54,048 nucleotides of DNA, taken from NCBI GenBank assembly GCA_934718785.1, contig CAKVAF010000013.1, forward strand, positions 1-54,048. Reading direction: 5' to 3'. The DNA is from an uncultured Campylobacter sp. Lineage in GTDB: Bacteria; Campylobacterota; Campylobacteria; Campylobacterales; Campylobacteraceae. Shown one piece after another: positions 26,382 through 34,480 of this stretch (position 1 is the first letter of the stretch; each line of letters starts with the position of its first letter). The notes beneath the pieces were generated by a model. That model was not told the origin of the DNA, ran no database searches, and saw only the letters and a program-made list of their open reading frames with translations. The translations under genes and the position numbers were made by a program.

Positions 26382-27446
26382 ATGCTAAAAAAATTCGCTC
26401 TTTTTCTCTTGTTTTTAACGCTTTTTATTCCCGCTTTTGCGGCTAAGCTTGTAAATTTTAGCGTTTATGATAGAGAAGATAGGGTGGATTTGATGTTAAG
26501 CTTTGATGCACCTTATAATGGGCATATTTCTCAAATGAAACAAGGAAATATCATCGCCATAAGCTTAAATGATCTTTTAACAGATAAGGCTCAAAGTCAA
26601 AACTTAAGCAAAGGCATAGTAAAAAAAGTGCTTATAACCCCGCAAAATAATAAAACTGCAATAGCCCTTGAAACAAGCAGCCAAGCAAATATCAATATAA
26701 GCAGTATCAATAATAAAATAGGACTTAGAATAAGAATTTTAAACGCAAATGCTGGGGGCGCAAATTCTAACTCAGCTGGCAATGTGCAAAACAGCGGCGC
26801 AAATTCTAATATGGCTGCAAATTCAAACACCAATTTAAACACAGCGCCAAATCAAGGCTTTTTAGCAAGCCCTAACACCTTAGCTCATCCAAATGCCACA
26901 AACTCTAGTGCAAACTCACAAAACAGCCCAGCAACCAATCAAGCAAACTCAGGGACAAATTTAAACCCACAAACAAACTCGCAAACTCCTGTGCCGCAGG
27001 GTAAAAACTCAAGTCTTGATGGCTTTGATTTGAAAAATTATATTTTAGTTTTGATTTTTTTATTGGCTATTTTAATCTTTTTATGGTGGTTCAAAAAAAG
27101 ACTTGCAAAAAACTATCATTTTGACAGCAAGGATTTTAAAATCATTTTCCAAAGAGCGCTGGATAAAAACAATCAATTTATGATTTTAGAATACGAGCAA
27201 AAAAGATTTGTCCTCATTGTGGGCAGCTCAAACACCTTGCTCGAAGTAAAAGACGCACCTTTACAAAATTTCACTTCAAATAAGCAAGAAAATTTCACAC
27301 AAACCAAGGTTCAAAGCAGCGTAAAAAACGCAAGTTTTGAGCGCGCTCAAAATGCTAGCAGTAAGAACTCTAAAGAAAAAAGCTTCGATAATTTTTTTGA
27401 AGAAAACAGACAAAAGATTCAAAGGCTTATTCAAAAAAATAGCTGA
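26382..27446 (+). CDS. fliO: FliO-like flagellar export protein with Asn-rich linker
   Basis: A 354-residue membrane protein. A signal-like N-terminus (LKKFALFLLFLTLFIPAFA) leads to a beta-rich domain resembling AMIN (about 20-120). A low-complexity Asn/Ser/Ala/Gln-rich linker (about 124-207) follows. Then comes a transmembrane helix (YILVLIFLLAILIFLWWF, about 216-233) and a cytoplasmic FliO-like domain: AKNYHFDSKDFKIIFQRAL, then QFMILEYEQKRFVLIVGSSN. FliO helps assemble the FliPQR export gate, and a FliO-type gene next to fliN is known in Helicobacter. The linker DNA carries the window's dispersed AAAACAGCGGCGC motif. I am fairly sure of the FliO call but not certain. Confidence 0.7.
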   Translation: MLKKFALFLLFLTLFIPAFAAKLVNFSVYDREDRVDLMLSFDAPYNGHISQMKQGNIIAISLNDLLTDKAQSQNLSKGIVKKVLITPQNNKTAIALETSSQANINISSINNKIGLRIRILNANAGGANSNSAGNVQNSGANSNMAANSNTNLNTAPNQGFLASPNTLAHPNATNSSANSQNSPATNQANSGTNLNPQTNSQTPVPQGKNSSLDGFDLKNYILVLIFLLAILIFLWWFKKRLAKNYHFDSKDFKIIFQRALDKNNQFMILEYEQKRFVLIVGSSNTLLEVKDAPLQNFTSNKQENFTQTKVQSSVKNASFERAQNASSKNSKEKSFDNFFEENRQKIQRLIQKNS

Positions 27447-27500
27447 AATTCAAGTTTTTTTAAAAAAATATTAAACTTTGTTGAATATTTACTTAAATTG

Positions 27501-27515
27501 TGCTATGATTATACT
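27501..27515 (+). promoter_or_regulatory. Promoter -10 region of cosR
   Basis: TGCTATGATTATACT contains an extended -10 (TGC TATGAT, 27501-27509) and an overlapping TATACT (27510-27515). Either would start transcription 15-30 nt before the ATG, with AAAGGA as Shine-Dalgarno. Confidence 0.5.
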
Positions 27516-27546
27516 TAAAATTTTTAATCTTAAAAGGACTTAAACA

Positions 27547-28215
27547 ATGAGAATTCTAGTCATTGAAGAGGACAATCAGCTTAATAAAACTCTAGTCGAT
27601 AGTCTCAATCAAGCCGGTTATCAAACAGATAGCTCAGAAAATTTCAAAGACGGCGAATATTATATCGGCATAAGACATTACGACTTGGTACTTTCAAGCC
27701 TAACTTTACCCGATGGCGATGGGCTTGACATCATCAATGTCGTCAAGCAAAAATCTCCACGCACTGCAACCATTATTTTATCCAATAAAAACGACAAACA
27801 TAGCGAAATCAAGGCCTTAAAAGCGGGTGCGGATGATTATGTAAAAAAACCTAGTGATTTTGATGTTTTGCTTGCGCGCATTGAAGCAAGGCTGAGAATG
27901 GGCGGCACAAATGTGATTAAAATCGATGATTTAACCATAGATCCTGATGAAGAAAAAATCACTTACAAAGGACAAGAAATCGAGCTTAAAGGCAAGCCTT
28001 TTGAAGTGCTTACTCACTTAGCAAGGCATTCAGATCAAATCGTTTCTAAAGAACAACTCCTTGACGCCATTTGGGAAGAGCCTGAGCTTGTAACTCCAAA
28101 TGTCATCGAAGTAGCTATCAATCAAATTCGTCAAAAAATGGACAAACCTCTAAACATCTCTACCATTGAAACCGTGCGCCGTCGCGGATATAGATTTTGC
28201 TTTCCTAAAAAATAA
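27547..28215 (+). CDS. cosR: CosR-type orphan OmpR-family response regulator
   Basis: A 222-residue transcription factor with a receiver-like domain (1-115) and an OmpR winged-helix domain (about 123-220, ending TVRRRGYRFCFPKK). It matches my memory of Campylobacter CosR, an essential regulator of oxidative-stress genes and homologue of Helicobacter HP1043. The normal phospho-acceptor Asp is missing: the sequence reads DLVLSSLTLPDGDG, with Ser at position 51. The acidic pocket is E7-E8-D9 and the lysine in YVKKP is kept. It therefore probably works without phosphorylation. No sensor kinase is adjacent. It is followed by a 14-bp hairpin before the ppx gene. Confidence 0.9.
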   Translation: MRILVIEEDNQLNKTLVDSLNQAGYQTDSSENFKDGEYYIGIRHYDLVLSSLTLPDGDGLDIINVVKQKSPRTATIILSNKNDKHSEIKALKAGADDYVKKPSDFDVLLARIEARLRMGGTNVIKIDDLTIDPDEEKITYKGQEIELKGKPFEVLTHLARHSDQIVSKEQLLDAIWEEPELVTPNVIEVAINQIRQKMDKPLNISTIETVRRRGYRFCFPKK

Positions 28216-28248
28216 AAAGTGAGAAAAATGTCCCCTTTTAAAATCACA

Positions 28249-28279
28249 CAATCCTTTATTTTCATAAAATAAAGGATTG
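28249..28279 (+). promoter_or_regulatory. 14-bp perfect hairpin burying the ppx/gppA ribosome-binding site
   Basis: CAATCCTTTATTTT (28249-28262), loop CAT, and AAAATAAAGGATTG (28266-28279) pair without mismatch. The AAGGA Shine-Dalgarno of the downstream gene (ATG 28285) lies inside the right arm. It could weaken read-through from cosR, control ppx translation, or both. Confidence 0.65.
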
Positions 28280-28284
28280 AAACT

Positions 28285-29748
28285 ATGGCTAAACGCACCG
28301 CTGTTGTGGATTTAGGCTCAAATTCAGTCCGTCTTGTCATCTTTGAAAAAACTTCGCGCTACGCCTTTCATATTTTAAGCGAATACAAACGCAAAGTTCG
28401 CCTTGGCGAAAATGCTTACAATAATGGCAAAATTTTACAGCCTGAAGCTATGAAAAGGACAGAAAACACCCTAGCCTATTTTAAAGAAGTCGCCTTAAAA
28501 TATAAATGCTCTAAAATGCTCATAGTCGGCACTTCAGCCCTAAGAGATGCGCCAAATTCTAAAGATTTCATTAAAAGAGTGCAAAAAAATTTAAAGCTTA
28601 ATATACGCTGTATTGACGGACGCACCGAATCTTACTTGGGCGGACTTGCTGCGATAAATCTTTTAAGTAATGTGAAAAACGCCACCACACTTGACATAGG
28701 CGGGGGCTCAAGCGAGCTTTGTTTAATAGAAAATGGCAAGATAAAGGACTTTATATCCCTTGATTTAGGCACAGTTAGACTTAAAGAGCTTTTTTATGAT
28801 AGGGGTAAATTTAAGGAGCTAGAAAGCTTTTTAGAGCCTGTTTTAAAAAGCATTCCAAAGCATTTTAAAAATGACAAGCTCATTGCCATAGGTGGTAGTT
28901 TAAGAGCCATTTCAAGCTCCATTATGCAAAAAAACTCCTATCCACTCAAAACCCTGCACGAATTCAGCTATGATTTAGAAAAAGAAAGTTCGCATATTAA
29001 AAAAATTCTAAACGCAGATACAAATTTTTTACTTGATTGTGGCATTAAAAAAGATCGCTTTGACACCATTAAAGAAGGCACTTTAATCTTTTTAAAAATC
29101 GCTCAAAAGCTGGGCGTTAAAGAAGTGATTACAAGCGGGGTTGGCGTTAGAGAAGGTGTGTTTTTAAATGATATTCTACCAGCAAATAAAAAATTTCCAG
29201 CAAATTTTAACGCCAGCATTCGCTCCTTGCAAGATAGATTTTTAGGTAAGGAAAAAAGTAAAATCGCCCGTTTTGCTAAGGATATTTTTGAATCCTTACA
29301 AAAAATGCACGGCTTAAATGATGAGTATAAAAACACGCTCATTACCGCCGCTAAGCTTTGTAATGTGGGCTGTGCGCTTAATTTTTATTTTGCAAATGAG
29401 CATGGTGCTTATTTTGTGCTCAATGCTCTTAATTACAATTTTTCCCATCAGCAAAGGGCTTTAATAGCCATTTTAATTAAACTAAATGGGCGAAAAATCA
29501 ACTCATATTCGCTTGATTTTAAGGAGCTTTTACCTGAAAATTCTATCACTTCCTGGCTCAATTTCATTTTAGCCCTAGCTAAAATTTTAGCGCAAAATCA
29601 TCTAAGCGAAGAAAAAATAAATTTTGAGCTGAGTAAAAAAACGCTTTTCATCAGCTGTGAAAAAAGCCTCGATATCCCAAAAGATGAGCTTAAAAAAATC
29701 TTTTTGCCCTCTGCTTTAAGCCTTGTTTTAAATCAAAAATCAACTTAA
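28285..29748 (+). CDS. Ppx/GppA family exopolyphosphatase/pppGpp phosphohydrolase
   Basis: A 487-residue ASKHA-fold phosphatase acting on polyphosphate and/or pppGpp. The N-terminal phosphate loop is AVVDLGSNSVRLVIFEK (about residues 6-22). A second glycine loop is TTLDIGGGSSELCLIENGKI (about 134-153), with DLGTVRLKE following. A C-terminal HD-like helical region begins at about 330. Length is typical of the longer family members. Which substrate dominates cannot be decided from sequence. Its Shine-Dalgarno sits within a strong hairpin. It is separated from valS by 54 bp. Confidence 0.92.
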   Translation: MAKRTAVVDLGSNSVRLVIFEKTSRYAFHILSEYKRKVRLGENAYNNGKILQPEAMKRTENTLAYFKEVALKYKCSKMLIVGTSALRDAPNSKDFIKRVQKNLKLNIRCIDGRTESYLGGLAAINLLSNVKNATTLDIGGGSSELCLIENGKIKDFISLDLGTVRLKELFYDRGKFKELESFLEPVLKSIPKHFKNDKLIAIGGSLRAISSSIMQKNSYPLKTLHEFSYDLEKESSHIKKILNADTNFLLDCGIKKDRFDTIKEGTLIFLKIAQKLGVKEVITSGVGVREGVFLNDILPANKKFPANFNASIRSLQDRFLGKEKSKIARFAKDIFESLQKMHGLNDEYKNTLITAAKLCNVGCALNFYFANEHGAYFVLNALNYNFSHQQRALIAILIKLNGRKINSYSLDFKELLPENSITSWLNFILALAKILAQNHLSEEKINFELSKKTLFISCEKSLDIPKDELKKIFLPSALSLVLNQKST

Positions 29749-29802
29749 ATTTAGCAAATTTTAGCTATGATTTTGAAATTTTTTAAATTTTAAGGCATAT
29801 AA

Positions 29803-32472
29803 ATGTATGATAAAAGCGTAGAAAAAAAGTATTATCAACTTTGCCAAGAGCGTGGGTATTTTGAAGTAGATGGCAATAAAGAAATTCAAAAAAAGGAGCT
29901 AAACTTTTGCATTATGATGCCCCCGCCAAATGTTACAGGTGTGCTTCACATAGGACACGCTCTTACTTTTAGCCTGCAAGATATTATCACTCGTTTTAAA
30001 AGAATGGACGGATACACTTGCCTTTATCAGCCAGGACTTGATCACGCAGGCATTGCCACGCAAAATGTCGTTGAAAAAGAGCTTTTAAAGGAAGGGCTTA
30101 AAAAAGAGCAAATCGGCCGCACCGAATTTATTAAAAAAGTGTGGGCGTGGAAAGAAAAAAGCGGCGGGGCGATTTTAAATCAAATGAAAAACTTAGGCGT
30201 AAGCGCTGCATGGTCGCGTCTTCGCTTTACTATGGATAAGGGGCTGGCAAATGCTGTTAAAAAAGCCTTTGTGAGCCTTTATAATGAGGGCTTGATTTAT
30301 CGTGGCGATAGAATGATAAATTGGTGCACGAAAGACGGAGCCCTTAGCGACATAGAAGTTGAGTATAAAGAAAATCAAGGCAAGCTTTATTATCTTAGAT
30401 ATTTTTTAAAAAGTGCTGATTTTAAAGGCGGTTTGGCTGAGTTTGAAAAAAGAAATTTAAAAGCGGGCAAAGATTACTTAATCATTGCCACAACGCGCCC
30501 TGAGACCTTTTTTGGCGATAGTGCGGTGATGATAAATCCAAATGATGAAAGATATAAACATTTAGTGGGTCAAAGTGTTGTTTTACCGCTTTTAAATAAA
30601 GAAATTCCTATCATCGCTGATGAAGCTGTTGAGAGTGATTTTGGCTCAGGCGTGGTAAAAGTAACCCCAGCGCACGATTATAACGACTATGAAGTGGGGC
30701 TTCGCCACAATTTAGAATTTATTAAAATCTTTGATGAACAAGGCATTTTAAATGATAAATGCTTAAATTTCAAAGGACTTGAAAGACTAGATGCGCGCGC
30801 AAAAATCATTGCCGAGCTTGAAAACAAAGCTTTTGTGGAAAAAATTGAAGATTACACACATCAAGTAAGCTATTGCTACCGCTGTAAAAATATCATCGAG
30901 CCTTACATTTCAAAGCAGTTTTTTGTAAAACCTGACATTGCAAAAGAAAGCATTGAGCGCGTCAATAAGGGCGAGATGAAATTTTATCCTGCGCACTGGA
31001 TTAATTCATTTAATGCTTGGATGCGTGATTTAAAGCCTTGGTGCATTTCAAGGCAGCTTTGGTGGGGTCATCAAATCCCCGTTTATTACTGCGATGAGTG
31101 CGGGGCAGAGTTTGCAGCTGGAAAAGAGCCTAAAAAATGCGTCAAATGTGGTAGCCAAAAGCTTAGACAAGAAGAAGATGTGCTCGATACTTGGTTTAGC
31201 TCAGGGCTTTGGGCGATGAGTACCTTAGGCTGGGGAAATGAGGGCTGGGGCGAGGGCAAGCTCTGGCAAAAAGAGGATTTACAAAATTTTTATCCCAATT
31301 CTCTTCTCATAACAGGCTTTGATATACTCTTTTTTTGGGTCGCTAGAATGCTTTTTCAAAGCACGCACGCCCTGCATAAATTGCCTTTTAAAGATGTGTA
31401 TTTGCACGCTTTAGTTAAAGATGAGCTGGGACAAAAGATGAGCAAAAGTCTAGGAAATGTCATCGATCCTAATGAAAGCATAGAAGAATTTAGCGCGGAT
31501 ATCTTGCGCTTTACACTCGCTCTTTTAGCCATTCAAGGACGCGATATTAAGCTTAGCCGTGATAAATTAATGCAAGTAAGAAATTTCACAAACAAGCTTT
31601 ATAATGCGGCTCAGTTTTTGCTGATGAATGCGCCTAAATTTGAGGATTTAGAAAATATTAAGCTTAAAAGCTCTCTTGCTCTTTATATGAATAGCCGCTT
31701 TAATCTTTGCGTTAAAGAAGTGCGCGAAAACTTAGACAATTACCGCTTTAATGACGCTGCAAATACGCTTTATCGCTTCTTTTGGGATGAGTTTTGCGAC
31801 TGGGGCATTGAGCTTTGCAAGGCTGAAAAAAGCGCGGTAAATGAGCTTGGAAGCATTTTTAAAGAAGCCTTAAAAGCACTTAGTCCCTTTATGCCTTTTA
31901 TCAGCGAGTATTTATATCATAGCTTAAGCGGCACAAGCCTTGAAAATAGCAAGTCCATAATGATAAGCAAATACCCTATTATAGAGCCACAAAATGCTGA
32001 AATTGAAAATATTTTTAATCTCATCATTGAAAGTATAGTTAGCATTAGAAGGGCTAAAAGTTTAATAGAGCTTGGCAACTCAAAAATTGCTAAGGCTTAT
32101 GTGAAATTTAATGAGCCTAAAAATGTCGAGCTTTTAAAGCCATTTTTACATTTTATCAAAGCCTTGGCAAAGTGCGAGGAAGTGGAATTTACAAGAGAGA
32201 ATTTAAACAACGCAAGCAGCGATGTAAGCGCTCATTTAAAGGTCTTTATACCGCTTGAAAATATTGATTTAAGTGGGGTTTTAAAGCGTCTTGAAGCTAG
32301 CAAAACAAAGCTTGAAAAAGAAAAAAACAAGCTTGAAAATATGCTAAAAAATGAAAATTTCATTAAAAACGCTCCAAAAGATGTGATAGAGCTTAATCAA
32401 AACGCCCTAAAAAGCGTGAATTTACAGCTTGAAAAGACAAATGAGGAATTAAAAAATTTAAAGGGCGCTTAA
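29803..32472 (+). CDS. valS: Valyl-tRNA synthetase
   Basis: A class I synthetase that charges tRNA-Val and edits mischarged threonine. It is 889 residues. The HIGH motif occurs in PPPNVTGVLHIGHALTF (about 40-56) and the KMSKS motif as GQKMSKSLGNVIDP (about 545). The editing domain has TTRPETFFGDSAVMINP. Two cysteine pairs (YYCDECGAEF and KKCVKCGSQK) could bind zinc. The C-terminal 70 residues form the family's coiled-coil arm (LEASKTKLEKEKNKLENMLK). It starts 54 bp after the ppx/gppA gene and is followed 27 bp later by metN. Confidence 0.97.
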   Translation: MYDKSVEKKYYQLCQERGYFEVDGNKEIQKKELNFCIMMPPPNVTGVLHIGHALTFSLQDIITRFKRMDGYTCLYQPGLDHAGIATQNVVEKELLKEGLKKEQIGRTEFIKKVWAWKEKSGGAILNQMKNLGVSAAWSRLRFTMDKGLANAVKKAFVSLYNEGLIYRGDRMINWCTKDGALSDIEVEYKENQGKLYYLRYFLKSADFKGGLAEFEKRNLKAGKDYLIIATTRPETFFGDSAVMINPNDERYKHLVGQSVVLPLLNKEIPIIADEAVESDFGSGVVKVTPAHDYNDYEVGLRHNLEFIKIFDEQGILNDKCLNFKGLERLDARAKIIAELENKAFVEKIEDYTHQVSYCYRCKNIIEPYISKQFFVKPDIAKESIERVNKGEMKFYPAHWINSFNAWMRDLKPWCISRQLWWGHQIPVYYCDECGAEFAAGKEPKKCVKCGSQKLRQEEDVLDTWFSSGLWAMSTLGWGNEGWGEGKLWQKEDLQNFYPNSLLITGFDILFFWVARMLFQSTHALHKLPFKDVYLHALVKDELGQKMSKSLGNVIDPNESIEEFSADILRFTLALLAIQGRDIKLSRDKLMQVRNFTNKLYNAAQFLLMNAPKFEDLENIKLKSSLALYMNSRFNLCVKEVRENLDNYRFNDAANTLYRFFWDEFCDWGIELCKAEKSAVNELGSIFKEALKALSPFMPFISEYLYHSLSGTSLENSKSIMISKYPIIEPQNAEIENIFNLIIESIVSIRRAKSLIELGNSKIAKAYVKFNEPKNVELLKPFLHFIKALAKCEEVEFTRENLNNASSDVSAHLKVFIPLENIDLSGVLKRLEASKTKLEKEKNKLENMLKNENFIKNAPKDVIELNQNALKSVNLQLEKTNEELKNLKGA

Positions 32473-32499
32473 GTTAAGAGCTGCCTAGAAAGGTGAAAA

Positions 32500-33456
32500 A
32501 TGATTTCTATAAAAAATCTTAAGAAGTATTATGGCAAGGAGCTTGTCATTGATGATGTGAGCCTTGAGGTTAAAAAGGGCGAAATTTTTGCTATCGTAGG
32601 GCACAGTGGGGCGGGTAAAAGCACATTGCTTCGCTGTATTAACGGGCTTGAAAGCTATCAAAGCGGCTCAATTAAGGTCTTTGATAAAGAAATTTCAAGT
32701 TTAAAAGATAGCGAACTTAGAAGCATACGCAAGGATATGGGTATGATTTTTCAGCACTTTGCTTTAATGAGCCGTAAAAATGTCTTTGAAAATGTGGCTA
32801 TGCCTTTAAGTATTCACGGCTATTCAAAAAGCGAGATTAAAAAGCGTGTGAATGAGCTTTTAGAGCTTATCGGACTTTTAAATAAAGTAAATGCCTATCC
32901 TAATGAGCTTAGTGGGGGACAAAAGCAGCGCGTGGCTATTGCTAGGGCTTTAGCTCTTAATCCTAAAATTTTACTTAGCGATGAAGCTACATCTGCACTT
33001 GATCCAAACACAACGAAAAATATTTTAGATTTAATCAAGCAAATCAATAAAGAATTTAACATCAGTGTGGTTTTAGTCACACATCAAATGGAAGTGGTGA
33101 AAGAAATCGCTAGCAAGGCTGTTTTGCTTGATCACGGCAAGGTTATAGGCAGCGGCGAGATACAAGAGCTATTTTTAAAGCCAAATTTAAAAATGCAAGA
33201 ATTTTTGGGCGAAAGTGATTTTTTACCAGAAACTGGCGTAAATATCAAACTTTTCTTCCCTAAAGAAGTGGCTCAAAATAGCCTTATCACGCAAATGGCA
33301 AGGAAGCTTGATATTGATTTTAACATAGTTTGGGGCAAGATTGAAAAGCTAAATGATATCGCCTTAGGAAATTTAGTGATCAATATAAGTGAAAAAGATA
33401 AAGAGTGCGTGCTTGATTTTATCTCTAAAAGTGGCGTTTTATGGGAGGTGGCGTAA
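32500..33456 (+). CDS. metN: Methionine ABC importer ATPase
   Basis: The 318-residue ATP-hydrolysing subunit of the MetNI(Q) importer. Walker A is [10 protein letters not shown] near residues 34-43, the signature is [16 protein letters not shown], and Walker B is [12 protein letters not shown]. Residues about 245-318 are the regulatory NIL domain, including [20 protein letters not shown], which senses methionine. The SD GAAAGGTGAAAA precedes the ATG. Its stop overlaps the metI start (TAATG). In C. jejuni metNI also follows valS as I recall, but there the substrate-binding protein genes come next, whereas here they do not. Confidence 0.95.
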   Translation: MISIKNLKKYYGKELVIDDVSLEVKKGEIFAIVGHSGAGKSTLLRCINGLESYQSGSIKVFDKEISSLKDSELRSIRKDMGMIFQHFALMSRKNVFENVAMPLSIHGYSKSEIKKRVNELLELIGLLNKVNAYPNELSGGQKQRVAIARALALNPKILLSDEATSALDPNTTKNILDLIKQINKEFNISVVLVTHQMEVVKEIASKAVLLDHGKVIGSGEIQELFLKPNLKMQEFLGESDFLPETGVNIKLFFPKEVAQNSLITQMARKLDIDFNIVWGKIEKLNDIALGNLVINISEKDKECVLDFISKSGVLWEVA

Positions 33457-34133
33457 TGCAAAATCTATTTAATTTTGAAGAAATTTTAAGTAATTTTGAT
33501 AGGATTTTACTGCCAGCACTTTTAGAAACGCTTTATATGAGCTTACTTTCTACGCTTTTGGGCTTTATTTTAGCCATTATTCCGGGCGTTTTGCTTTGCG
33601 TGTGGGATAAAGGCGGGCTTTGTGAGAATAGAAAAGCCTATGCGGTGCTTGATTTTTTCGTCAATATAGTGCGCTCTTTTCCTTTTATCATCTTAATCAT
33701 CGCTTTAATGCCACTAACTCGCCTGATCGTAGGCACTAGTATAGGAACTACTGCGACCATAGTGCCACTAACTCTTGGCATAGCGCCTTTTTTAGCTAAA
33801 ATGATAGAAACAAGTTTGAAAGAAGTGGATAAAAGCATTATAGAAGCGGCGAAAAGCTATGGAGCAAGCAAGCTTCAAATCATCTTTCGCGTGATGTTTG
33901 TCGAGTGCTTGCCAAGCCTTATTAACGGACTTACCCTTACTCTCATCGTCGTTGTAGGCTTTTCTGCTATGGCTGGCACAGTGGGTGGTGGGGGACTTGG
34001 AGATGTGGCTATAAGATATGGTTATGAGCGCTTTAAAACAGACATTATGATACAAACTGTTATCATTTTGCTTTTGCTAGTTCAAATCATACAAATTATA
34101 GGAAATGTGCTTTACCGTGTAACAAAGCATTGA
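33456..34133 (+). CDS. metI: Methionine ABC importer permease
   Basis: A membrane permease of about five helices for D/L-methionine uptake, 225 residues. The EAA-type coupling motif is EAAKSYGASKLQIIFRVMFV (about residues 129-148). GFSAMAGTVGGGGLGDVAIR near the C-terminus is typical of MetI. I choose the ATG at 33456 (MQNLFNFEE), which overlaps the metN stop and lies 6 nt after GGGAGGTGG. A longer reading from 33441 would put this Shine-Dalgarno inside the gene. No metQ lipoprotein gene is present downstream. Confidence 0.95.
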   Translation: MQNLFNFEEILSNFDRILLPALLETLYMSLLSTLLGFILAIIPGVLLCVWDKGGLCENRKAYAVLDFFVNIVRSFPFIILIIALMPLTRLIVGTSIGTTATIVPLTLGIAPFLAKMIETSLKEVDKSIIEAAKSYGASKLQIIFRVMFVECLPSLINGLTLTLIVVVGFSAMAGTVGGGGLGDVAIRYGYERFKTDIMIQTVIILLLLVQIIQIIGNVLYRVTKH

Positions 34134-34480
34134 TTTATCATAATTTATTATAAATTTTAATGAGTAAAATAATTATATGAATATTTTAAATTCTTAGAAA
34201 TTTTTATAATTTTTAAGAATTTATGCCCTACTCTCTTTTATTATCGTAAGCGTATAAAAACAGCAAAGCATAAATTCAAATCAATTCATTTTTGAAATTA
34301 AATTTCAAAACTTACTAGAGCTAATATTTTAAATTCAAACAAAAATTCATTGATGAGTATTGAAAAATTATATTAAAAAAATGTTACAAATTTACTTTTA
34401 TTTATTTTTTTGCAAATTTTTATCGAAGAAGGATAAAAATTATGTTACAATTGCACTTAAAATTTTTTGAAAGGAATACT
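34134..34480 (+). promoter_or_regulatory. Intergenic region with the porA promoter
   Basis: AT-rich, no gene. It holds a degenerate copy of the second dispersed motif (AAAAACAGCAAAGCATAAAT at about 34256-34275). Near the end is an extended -10, TGT TACAAT (34443-34451), which would start transcription near 34458 and give a short leader with AAAGGA before the porA ATG at 34481. Confidence 0.6.

Noticed and set aside
34442..34480. Upstream in-frame ATG giving porA 13 extra residues
   Set aside because: It lies within the predicted extended -10 promoter, and the signal peptide and AAGGA fit the ATG at 34481.
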